The translations under genes were made by a program, and so were the position numbers. From positions 1 through 63,894 of the forward strand of contig NZ_VUOB01000027.1 of NCBI RefSeq assembly GCF_008386585.1: a DNA stretch of 63,894 nt, written 5' to 3'. The stretch is from Solihabitans fulvus. GTDB taxonomy: Bacteria > Actinomycetota > Actinomycetes > Mycobacteriales > Pseudonocardiaceae. Below the pieces are notes generated by a model. That model did no database searches, was not told where the DNA came from, and was given only the letters and a program-made list of their open reading frames with translations. Positions 53,101-61,700 of this stretch are shown here, piece after piece. The number at the start of each line of letters is the position of its first letter. Position 1 is the first letter of the stretch.

Positions 53101-55512
53101 AACGCCGATCGGCACGATGCCGGTCCGCGACTCCGCCGGCACGTCCTCGACGGCGCACGCGAGCACGGCGACCGTCGTCTCCGTCGGCCCGTAGTGCACC
53201 TGCACGGCCAGGTCCGGTCGGGCCGCGCGGACGCGGTCCAGCAGCGTCCACGGGCACGCCTCGCCGGCCAGGATCAGCATCCGGCGCGGCAGCACCTCGG
53301 CCAGCTCTCCGTGCGCGGCAAGCAGTTCGAGCTGGCTCGGCACCAGCTTCACCACGTCGATCCGATGCCGGTCGAGGTAGTCGGCGTACGCCTCGGAGTC
53401 CAGGGCGGTCTCGCGGTCGAGCAGGTGCGCCGTGCCGCCGGTCGCCAGCGGCCCCAACACGTTGGTCAGGCCGAGATCCGCGGCATGGGTCGACACCAGC
53501 GCGAAGGACCGCCCGCCCGCGACGGGCTCGCCAAGCCGCTCCAGCACGGCGTGCAGGTAGTGGGTGATGTTGCGGTGTTCCACCGCGACGCCCTTCGGAC
53601 GGCCGGTCGAGCCGGACGTGAAGATCATGTACGCCAGGTGATCCGGACGTACCTCGCGGCGCACGGGCCCGAGGTCGTCGGCCGGGTCGTCGATGACGAG
53701 CACGGTTGCACCGACCACCCTCGGCGCGAGCGCGCGATCGGCCAGCGCGACCGTCGCGCCCGCCGACGCCAGCATCTCCGCGACCCGCTCGTCGGGGTAG
53801 GAGGAGTCCAGCGGCAGGTAGACGCCGCCGGCCCGCAACACCGCGAGCATGGCGACGACGAGGTCCGCGCCGCGTTCGGCGAACACGCCGACGGGTTCCT
53901 CGGTGCGCACGCCCGCCGCGATCAGCCGGTGTGCCAACCGATTGGCCGCGTCGTCCAGTTCGGCGTAGGTGAGCGTGCGGTCGGGGCCGACCACGGCGAC
54001 CGCGTCGGGTCGCTCCGCGATCCACCGGTCCACCAGCTCGTGCAGCACGCCGTTGCCCGCGAACTCCCTGTGCCGGCCGGTGGCGACGGGACCGGCCACC
54101 TCCGCCAACGCGACGGCGCCGACCGGCCGGTCGGGCTCGGCCGCCAGCTCCGCCAGCATGACGAGGTACCAGCGCGCGATGCGTTCGACGGTGGTGCGGT
54201 CGAACAGGTCGGTCCGGAACGTCAGCGCGCCCCGGTAGCCCCGCCCCGCGCGCTCCAGCGACAGGCTCAGGTCCAGTTTCACGGTGTCCAGCACGGGATC
54301 GAACCGCGTCACGTCGAGGCCCGCGAACCCCGGCGGCCGCGCCGGCGAGTCCACCACGTTGAGCATGACCTGGACGACCGGCGTCGCGCTCAGCCCGCGC
54401 TCGGGCGCGAGCCGGTCGACGATCCGCTCGAACGGGGTGCGGTGGTGCGCGAACGCGCCGAGCACCGTTTCCCTGACGCGGTCGACGAGTTCGCGCCCGG
54501 TCGGGTCGCCGCCGAGATCGGTCCGCATGGCCAGGGTGTTCACGAAGCAGCCGACGACCCGTTCGGCGTCCGGGTGGTGCCGGCCGAACTCCGGCACGCC
54601 GACCACGACGTCGTCCGACCCGGACAACCGGGCCAGCAACGCCTGCCAGGCGGCCAACAACACCATGAACGGGCTCGCGCCACCGGCGGCGGCGAGCGCG
54701 CCGACCCGCTCGACGACCTCGGCCGGAATCTCCACCGGCACCGCGCCGCCCGCCCAGTCCGCGACCACCGGCCGGGGCCGATCCGTCGGCAGCGCCAGCA
54801 CGCCGTCCGCGCCGGCCAACCGCGCCGCCCACCACTCCAGGTCCGCCGACTCGGCGGCCGGGGTCGCGGCGTTTTCCAGCCAGGCAACGCAGTCGTGGTA
54901 CTGCGGCGCGGCGGGCGGCGCCGCGCCGAGCTCGAGCCGCGCGGCGTAGAGCCCGGCCAGCTCGGTGGCGACCAGCCCGCGCGTCCACGCGTCGGTGACG
55001 ATGTGGTGGAAGGTGAGCGCCAGGATGTGCTCGTCCTCGCCGACCTCGAGCAGCACGGCCCGCATCGGCGGTTCGGCGTGGAGGGCGAACGGGCGGGTGC
55101 GTTCCCGCGCCAGCAGTGCCGCCACCGCAACGGAATCGGCCGGCCGCTCGACCGAGATCGGCACGGAGTCGATCGGACCGACCACCGCGACCGGCCCGCC
55201 GTCGCGGTCCTCGATCGTGGACCGCAGCACGAGGTGCCGGCCGGCCAGGTCGCGCAGCGCGCCGAGCAGCGCCGGCACGTCCAGGGGGCCGCGCAGGGCC
55301 AGCACGTCGGGCACGTTGTAGGCGGTGCTGTCCGGTTCGAGTTGCCCGAGGAACCACAGCCTCGCCTGGGTGGAGGTCAGGGGCACCGAGTCGGGCACGT
55401 CGGTCCGCACGGGAATCGCCGAGGCGGCCGAGGCGAGCCGGCCGCGCGCGGCGGCCAACCGGTCGCGGACCAGTGACCTGGCGCGGGTCGGATCTGTGTC
55501 CAGCTCGGTCAT
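50110..55512 (-). CDS. NRPS module 4 (C-A-T-TE) fused to an MFS exporter
   Basis: 1800 residues from ATG 55512, which overlaps the stop of the upstream NRPS gene (ATGA). Order: condensation (45-470; HHIVTDA at 169-175, Gly of HHxxxDG replaced by Ala), adenylation (490-985; FTSGSTGRPKG, A10 lysine K971), carrier (S1025 in LGGDS), thioesterase (1080-1335; GHCVG with Cys1159, D1280, H1310), then ~12 membrane helices (1355-1760; SLAGSALSAFALGVWVYQQTG) of an EntS-like MFS_3 exporter. Pocket residues read D-L-T-K-I-A-H-V-A-K, like Asp-activating domains. It should add the last residue, release the tetrapeptide and export it. Confidence 0.88.
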   Translation of the reverse strand: MTELDTDPTRARSLVRDRLAAARGRLASAASAIPVRTDVPDSVPLTSTQARLWFLGQLEPDSTAYNVPDVLALRGPLDVPALLGALRDLAGRHLVLRSTIEDRDGGPVAVVGPIDSVPISVERPADSVAVAALLARERTRPFALHAEPPMRAVLLEVGEDEHILALTFHHIVTDAWTRGLVATELAGLYAARLELGAAPPAAPQYHDCVAWLENAATPAAESADLEWWAARLAGADGVLALPTDRPRPVVADWAGGAVPVEIPAEVVERVGALAAAGGASPFMVLLAAWQALLARLSGSDDVVVGVPEFGRHHPDAERVVGCFVNTLAMRTDLGGDPTGRELVDRVRETVLGAFAHHRTPFERIVDRLAPERGLSATPVVQVMLNVVDSPARPPGFAGLDVTRFDPVLDTVKLDLSLSLERAGRGYRGALTFRTDLFDRTTVERIARWYLVMLAELAAEPDRPVGAVALAEVAGPVATGRHREFAGNGVLHELVDRWIAERPDAVAVVGPDRTLTYAELDDAANRLAHRLIAAGVRTEEPVGVFAERGADLVVAMLAVLRAGGVYLPLDSSYPDERVAEMLASAGATVALADRALAPRVVGATVLVIDDPADDLGPVRREVRPDHLAYMIFTSGSTGRPKGVAVEHRNITHYLHAVLERLGEPVAGGRSFALVSTHAADLGLTNVLGPLATGGTAHLLDRETALDSEAYADYLDRHRIDVVKLVPSQLELLAAHGELAEVLPRRMLILAGEACPWTLLDRVRAARPDLAVQVHYGPTETTVAVLACAVEDVPAESRTGIVPIGVPLANAECFVVDAAGRPVPTGLPGELWIAGPGVAREYLGRPEETAARFVPDPVTGEKRCYRTGDRVRLNSAGLMEFLGRVDDQVKVRGFRVEPGEIAAALRAQPGVVEAVVLARGEAVARRLVAWITTGESTVDVHALKTALRSVLPDYLVPTSIVVLDAFPLNPNGKVDRAALPEPLPESSHGSAAPETPTELRIAGVWSELLAVPGIGVQDDFFALGGDSFTAVRAVRQIGLGLRVIDLFTHPTVGALAEFLDGGDDRAAPTLLHQLTGPARGETPTVTVLCVPYGGGLAAGYRPLAEQLAAELPGAALLAVELPGHDPAAPDEARLPLPDVVDRVLAELADRRTGPILVYGHCVGSALATELALRLEDGGRPLIGLVIGGSFPTAQLPGRLPAWWNRTLGGDRWRSDRGFEDALRVMGGLLEDEEEGGAEATAMMLASMRHDGHEARRWFTRELTAQRRRTLTVPVLCVIGQRDLTTELYQERFAEWGAFADRVELAEIPRAGHYFAKHQAGALAALIAQRVRDWPAGRVPEPLPEVTVVGRTARRNLREFYLLAAGQTVSLAGSALSAFALGVWVYQQTGRIADYALITMFALLPRILFAPVGGTIADRVDRRRVLLVCDALAAVLMLGLVVPALTGSLHLWQVALTCGLLSTIGAVQQPAYVASVAQLVPKPYLAQANAIAQVGTTVGTLLAPLAGAALMALLGLGWVIGLDLASFLVGALTLLAVRFPNRMFPRSKESFGKALTGGWRYLSRRRPLLIMAGFFVVVNYVGALVFCLTTPLVFSFGGTASVGVVVALSGVGGILGAVLVVCWGGTARRATGMVGFVIGVGLGDALLGLRPSVPLACLGGLLTLGSSAILNAHWQALLQTKVGPDLLGRVLATNQLLAVAMTPLAFLTAPLLSDWFEPLLRHGGPLASTVGQVVGVGPGRGTGLLVLLGGLFLVAWGVLGLRYRPLRYMEDDLPDSIAGAELPDDLDAAQAEADLLVADDSMS

Positions 55513-58500
55513 TGCGCCGTTTCCTGTTCGGTCGAGGGTGCGAACTCGGTCATCAGCAGCGCCTCGACGGCCTCGGCGAAGTCCGCGAGCACCGGGCGGT
55601 CGAACACCGCCCTGACCGGCACCGGCACGTCGAGGACCTCGCGCAGCCGGGCGGTGACCCTGGTGGCAGCCATGGAATGCCCGCCAAGGGCGAAGAAGTC
55701 GTCCTCGGCCGAAATCTCGGTGCGGGCCAGCACCGCCGACCAGATCTCGGCGACCAGCAGCTCCGCCTCGGTGGCCGGCGCGCGCCCGGTGCCGGCGGCC
55801 CGCGTCTCGGGTTCCGGCAGCGCGGCGCGGTTCACCTTCCCGCTCGGCGTCAACGGGAACGCGTCGAGCACGACGATCGCGGCCGGCACCATGTAGTCCG
55901 GCAGCACCGCGCGCACCGCGGTCCGCAGTTCGGTAACGTCCACAGTGGACTTGTCCGTCGTGATCCAGGCGACCAACCGGCGGGTCGCCGGCTCGCCGAC
56001 AGCCAGCACCACGGCCTCGACCACACCCGGCCGCGCGCGCAGTGCGGCGGCGACCTCGCCGGGTTCGACGCGGAAGCCGCGGACCTTGACCTGGTCGTCG
56101 ATGCGACCGAGGAACTCGACCAGCCCTGCGGAGTTGATCCGCACCCGGTCGCCGGTGCGGTAGCAGCGTTTCTCGCCGGTCACGGGGTCGGGCACGAACC
56201 GCGCCGCCGTCTCCTCCGGCCGGCCGAGGTATCCCCGCGCCACCCCCGGCCCGGCGATCCACAGCTCGCCGGGCAGCCCGGCCGGCACCGGCCGGCCGGC
56301 CGCGTCCACCACGAAGCACTCCGAGTTGGCCAGCGGCAGCCCGGTCGGCACCGCCACCGACCGCAGCTCGGCCGGCACGTCGCGGACCGCCCACCCCAGC
56401 ACCGACACGGTGGTCTCGGTCGGGCCGTACCGGCCCTCCACGGCGAGTTCCGGTCGCGCGGCCCGAATCCGGTCGACCAGCGTCCACGGGCAGGCCTCGC
56501 CGCCGAGGATGATCATGCGGCGGGGCAGCACCCTGCCGATATCGCCCTGCGAGGCCAACAGTTCGAGCTGGCTCGGCACCATCTTGATCACGTCGACGGC
56601 GTGCCGGTCGAGGTAGTCGGCGAACGCCGCAGGGTCGAGGGCGACCTCGCGGTCCAGCAGGTGGATGGTTCCACCGGTCACCAGGGCGCCGAAGACGTTC
56701 GTCAGCCCGTTGTCGGCCGCGTGGGTGGAGACGAGCGCGAAGGACCGCCCGCCCGCCGCGGGCGCGTCGAGCGCGTCGAGGCTCGCGTACAGGTAGTGGG
56801 TGATGTTGCGGTGCTCCACCGCGACGCCTTTGGGCCGGCCGGTCGAGCCGGACGTGAAGATGATGTACGCCAGGTGATCCTGGCGCACCTCGCGGAGCAC
56901 GGGCCCGAGTTCGTCGGCCGGGTCGTCGATGACCAGCACGGTCCGGTCGGCCATCCGCGGCGCCAACGCGCGGTCGGCGAGCACCACCTCCGCGCCGACC
57001 GAGTCCAGCATGTCCGCGATCCGCTCGTCGGGGTAGGAGGAGTCCAGCGGCACGTACGCCCCGCCGGCCCGCAACACGGCCAGCAGCGCGACGACGAGGT
57101 CCGCGCCGCGTTCGGCGAACACGCCGACGGGTTCCTCGGTGCCGACGCCGGCCGCGATCAGCCGGTGTGCCAACCGATTGGCCGCGTCGTCCAGTTGGGC
57201 GTAGGTGAGCGTGCGGTCCTGGCCGACCACGGCGACCGCGTCGGGTCGTTCCGCGATCCACCGGTCCACCAGCCCGTGCAGCAGGACATCGGAGGGAAAC
57301 TCCTTGCGCGGTCCCGAAATCGCCGGCCCGGGCACCTCGTCGAGCGGGACCGCGCCGACCGACCGGTCGGGCTCGGCGGCGACACCGGCCAGCATCGTGA
57401 CGTACCACCGGGCGATCCGCGCCGCGGTGCTCCGGTCGAACAGGTCGGTGCGGAACGTCAGCTCGCCACGGTAGGTGTCCGCGTGCCGCGTCAGCGTCAG
57501 GTTGAGGTCCAGCTTCGCGACCCGCACCACCGGGTCGACCGGCGTCACGTCGAGACCGTCGAACTCAGGCACGTCGGCCGGCGAGTCCAGCACGCTCAGC
57601 ATGACCTGGACGACCGGCGTCGCGCTCAGCCCGCGGTCCGGGGCGAGCCGGTCCACGATCCGCTCGAACGGGGTGCGGTGGTGCGCGAACGCGCCGAGCA
57701 CGGTCTCCCTGACGCGGTCCACGAGTTCGCGCCCCGTCGGCGCGCCGCCGAGATCGACCCGCATGGCCAGGGTGTTCATGAAACAGCCGACGACCCGTTC
57801 GGCGTCGGGATGGTGCCGGCCGAACTCCGGCACGCCGACCACGATGTCCTCGGACCCGGACAACCGGGCCAGCAATGCCTGCCAGGCAGCCAACAACACC
57901 ATGAACGGGCTCGCGCCTGCGTCGGCGGCGAGCGCGCCGACTCGCTCGACGACCTCGGCCGGAATCTCCACCGGCACGGCGGCCCCCGCCCAGCTCACCA
58001 CCGCGGGCCGGGGCCGGTCGGTCGGCAGCTCCACGACGCCGTCCACGCCGGCCAGCTGCGCCGCCCACCACGCCAGCTCGGCGGACGCCTCAGCGCCGTC
58101 GCGCTCGTCGAGGTCCCAGGCGGTCACGTCCGCGTACTGGAGGCGGGGCAGCGCGGGAACCGGCCCCCGGTCGGTCTCCGCCGCGTAGAGCGCGGCCAGG
58201 TCCGCCAGCAGCAGGTCCCGCGACCAACCGTCGACGGCGATGTGGTGCAGGGTCAACGCCAGCAGGTGCTCGGTCGGCCCGAGCACGTACAGCACGCCCC
58301 GCATGGGCGGCTCCTCGTCGAGCCGGAACGGCCTCGCCAGCTCCTCCGCGACCGCCGACGCGAGCCCGTCCTCGGTAATGTCCACAGTGGACACCGGAAT
58401 GCGGTCGGCGGACACGAGAACGCCGACCGGGCCGTCGCCGTCCCGCAGGAACACCGTCCGCAGCACCTCGTGCCGCTCGGTGAGTGCACGAACGGCCCTG

Positions 58501-58745
58501 ACCAGCGCGGCCGCGTCCAGCGCGCCCGACATCCGCAGCAGGACCGGCACGTGGTAGGCCGCGCTGTCCGGAGCCAACTGCGCCAGGAACCACAGGCCGG
58601 CCTGCACCGAGGACAACGGCGCGGGCGCGTCCCGGTCGGCGCGGACCGGAATTCCCGGCCGCCGCGCGGCGAGTGCCGCGCTCGCGCGCTCCATGAGCAG
58701 CGCCTGCAACCGATCCTGCGCGACACCCGTGTCCAGCTCGGTCAC
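55509..58745 (-). CDS. NRPS module 3 (C-A-T)
   Basis: 1078 residues from GTG 58745 overlapping the stop of the first NRPS gene. Condensation (45-470; intact HHIAVDG at 167-173), adenylation (about 490-980; FTSGSTGRPKG, THAADNGLTN, RYGPTETT) and carrier (S1024 in LGGHS). Pocket residues read D-N-T-K-I-G-R-V-S-K, an Asx-type pocket with Arg at the 322-equivalent position in place of His. Much of the C and A sequence is nearly identical to module 4. No epimerase or tailoring domain is inserted. Confidence 0.88.
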   Translation of the reverse strand: MTELDTGVAQDRLQALLMERASAALAARRPGIPVRADRDAPAPLSSVQAGLWFLAQLAPDSAAYHVPVLLRMSGALDAAALVRAVRALTERHEVLRTVFLRDGDGPVGVLVSADRIPVSTVDITEDGLASAVAEELARPFRLDEEPPMRGVLYVLGPTEHLLALTLHHIAVDGWSRDLLLADLAALYAAETDRGPVPALPRLQYADVTAWDLDERDGAEASAELAWWAAQLAGVDGVVELPTDRPRPAVVSWAGAAVPVEIPAEVVERVGALAADAGASPFMVLLAAWQALLARLSGSEDIVVGVPEFGRHHPDAERVVGCFMNTLAMRVDLGGAPTGRELVDRVRETVLGAFAHHRTPFERIVDRLAPDRGLSATPVVQVMLSVLDSPADVPEFDGLDVTPVDPVVRVAKLDLNLTLTRHADTYRGELTFRTDLFDRSTAARIARWYVTMLAGVAAEPDRSVGAVPLDEVPGPAISGPRKEFPSDVLLHGLVDRWIAERPDAVAVVGQDRTLTYAQLDDAANRLAHRLIAAGVGTEEPVGVFAERGADLVVALLAVLRAGGAYVPLDSSYPDERIADMLDSVGAEVVLADRALAPRMADRTVLVIDDPADELGPVLREVRQDHLAYIIFTSGSTGRPKGVAVEHRNITHYLYASLDALDAPAAGGRSFALVSTHAADNGLTNVFGALVTGGTIHLLDREVALDPAAFADYLDRHAVDVIKMVPSQLELLASQGDIGRVLPRRMIILGGEACPWTLVDRIRAARPELAVEGRYGPTETTVSVLGWAVRDVPAELRSVAVPTGLPLANSECFVVDAAGRPVPAGLPGELWIAGPGVARGYLGRPEETAARFVPDPVTGEKRCYRTGDRVRINSAGLVEFLGRIDDQVKVRGFRVEPGEVAAALRARPGVVEAVVLAVGEPATRRLVAWITTDKSTVDVTELRTAVRAVLPDYMVPAAIVVLDAFPLTPSGKVNRAALPEPETRAAGTGRAPATEAELLVAEIWSAVLARTEISAEDDFFALGGHSMAATRVTARLREVLDVPVPVRAVFDRPVLADFAEAVEALLMTEFAPSTEQETAQ

Positions 58746-61700
58746 TCGGCACTCCTGTTGTCGTTGTCGGAAACCGCGTTGGCCAGCTCGGCGAGGGCGA
58801 CCCGCTCGAGTTCGGCGGCGAACTCGCCGAGCATCGGCCGCTCGAACACCATGCGCACCGAGACCGCGCAGCCCAGCGCCTCGCGCAGCCGCGCGGACAC
58901 CCGCGTCGCGGCGAGGGAATGGCCGCCGAGCGCGAAGAAGTCGTCCGTCTCGCCGATCCCCTCGACGCCAAGCACCTCGCCCCACGTCTGCGCGACCAGC
59001 CTGGCCAGCACCGAGGCCGGCGCGCGGTACTCGTGGTGGACACGGTCGGGCACCGGCAGCGCGGCCCGATCGACCTTGCCGCCGGCCGTGGTGGGCAGCT
59101 CCGGCAGCGTCACCCAGCGGTGCGGCACCATGTACTCCGGCAGCCGATGCCGCGCGTGCGACTCCAGGTCCGCGGGCTCCCCGCGCCACACCACGTACCC
59201 GACCAGGTGCTCGTCCGCACCGTCGGTGCGCACCACGACCGCAACGTCGGCGACGGAATCGTTGCCGCGCAACACGGTCTCGATCTCGCCGAGTTCGATC
59301 CGGTACCCGCGCACCTTCACCTGGTGGTCGCGCCGACCGAGGTAGTCCAGCGCACCGTCGGCGCGCCACCGAACCAGGTCGCCGGTCCGGTAGCACCGCC
59401 CGCCCGGCAGCACAGGGTCGGCGACGAACGCGGCCTCGGTGAGATCGGCCCGCCCACGGTAGCCGAGGGTCACCCCGGCGCCGCCGATCCACAGCTCGCC
59501 GGTCGCGCCCGGCGGCGACAGTCGGCCGAACGGATCCATGACATAGCCGCGTTCGCCGGCCATCGGCCGACCGATCGGCACCCGCTCACCATCCACTGTG
59601 GACAGTCGATGCACCGTCGCGAGCACGGTGTCCTCGGTGGGACCGTAGACGTTCCACAGCTCGCCGACCAGCGGCAGCACCGCGCCGGCCAGCTCGGGAT
59701 CGAGCACCTCCCCGCAGCTCAACACGCGCAGCTGCGCCCCGCCGCGCCACCCAGCGGCCAGCAGCGCGCGCAGGATCGTCGGCGGCAGCATCAGCACCGT
59801 CGCCGCCGAGTCGCGCAGCCGCTCCGCGAGCTCGTGCCCGTCGAAGGCGGCCCGCCGCTCGACCACCTCGCAGCGCGCGCCGGCCGCCAGCGTTCCCCAG
59901 ATCTCCCAGCAGGACGCGTCGAACACCAGCGACGCCACCGCCGGCACCACGTCGTCGGGGCCGAGGCCCGGTTCGGCGAGTTGCGCCGCGACGAAGGCCG
60001 CGAGGTTCGCGTGCGTCACCTCGACCCCCTTGGGGCGTCCCGTAGAACCCGAGGTATAGAGCACGTAAGCCACGTCGTCCGCGCCGACCACGGGCAGCTC
60101 GCCCACCGACCCGTGCACCAGCCCGTCCAGGTCCAGCACGGTGACCCCGGCGACCGCGCGGGCGGCGGGCAGCGCCGAACCCCGTGACACCACCACAGTC
60201 GCGCCGGCGTCCGCGACCAGCCAGCTCAGCCGGTCGGCCGGATGTTCGGGGTCCAGCGGCAGGTAGGGCGCGCCCGCCCGCAGCACGGCGAGTAACGCGG
60301 CCGGCAGCAGTTCGTCGCGAGGCACGCACACCCCGACCGGCACGCCCATACCGACCTCGGCGGCGACCAGAGCGGCAGCCACCCGGCCGGACCAGTCGAC
60401 CAGGCCCGCGTAGCTGAGCTCGCCGCCGGAACCCGACAGCGCGACGGCGTCCGGTCGCGCCGAGGCCCGGCCGAGCACCGCGGCCACGATCGTCGCCGGC
60501 CGATCTGCCGGCAGCTCGCCGCCGAACCCGTTGCGCAGCACCAACTCCCGCTCGGCCGGGGTCACCGAAGCCAGCCGCGCCACCGGCGCGTCGCCGTCCG
60601 CGAGCGCGGTGGTGATGGTGTGCAGCAACCGATCCGCGAACGCGCAGGCGTCCTCGGCCGACAGGAGGTCGACGGCGTACTCGACCTGGAGCTCCGTGCC
60701 GAGCGCGGTCTCGTTGAGGAAGACGGTCAGCTCGTACGGGCTGGCGCCGGTGCCGAGTTCGCCGAGGAACTCCAGCCGCACCGGCCCGTCCTCGATCGAG
60801 ACGGGCAGCCCCGGCGGCTGCACGGAGAGCACGACGGGCGTGCGCACCGAGTCCGGTAGCACGTCCGTCAGGGGTGCGTCCTGGTGCGCGAGCGCGGCCG
60901 AGGTCACCAGCGCGGCGTGCGCGACGACCTCCCGGAACGTCGAGCCGACCGCGGGCCGCAACCGCAGCGGCAGCAGGTCGAGCAGCGGCCCGATCACGTC
61001 GGCGAGACCGGACGCGGCCCGACGCGCGGCCGGCACGCCGATCACGGTGTCGCCGTGACCGGTCAGCCCGGCGACCGCAAGGCCGAGCGCGGCAAGGTAA
61101 CAGGCGAACGGCGTGACCCCACTCTCGGTGGCGAACCCGCGAAGCTCCTTGTCCAGCAGGGGATCGAGCGTCCTGGTCAGCCGTTCGGTCCGATACCCGG
61201 TGCGGCCGTCCGGCCGGTCGGAGCCGACCGAGGGCGGCACCGCGTCGCCGACCTGGCCAAGCCAGAACTCCCGCAGGCGCGCCGCGGCCGGACCGGACTC
61301 CCGCTCGTGCACGGCGACATCACCGAGGTGGAACGCGGGCGCGGGCACCGCGTCCAGGGCCCGGCGGCCGGCAAGTTCGGCGACGATCCCGGCGACCACC
61401 TCGCGCAGCAACGGAGCCATGGAAGCGCCGTCGTAGTAGAGGTGGTCCACCACCAGCACAACCTCGGCCACAGCGGGCCCGACCCACAGCACGGTCGCGC
61501 GCAGCGCAGGCACCGGTTCTAGCGCCGTGTGGGCGGCCGCATCGGCGAGGGCTGCGGCCCGTGCGTCGCGGTCCGTTTCGGGTAGCTCGCGAAGGTCGTG
61601 CTCGGCCATCGGCACAGACATCGGCGGCCCGACCACCGCGACCGGTTCGTCCCCGTCCTGCTCGATCACCGTCCGCAGCACCTCGTGCCTGGCGACCACG

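Noticed and set aside
50503..55476. Open frame of 1657 codons on the plus strand
   Set aside because: It is antisense to the NRPS-MFS gene and shows only Arg/Pro/His-rich, low-information protein, as expected from GC-rich shadow frames.
55116..59345. Open frame of 1409 codons on the plus strand
   Set aside because: Shadow of the NRPS genes on the opposite strand; no domain is recognisable.
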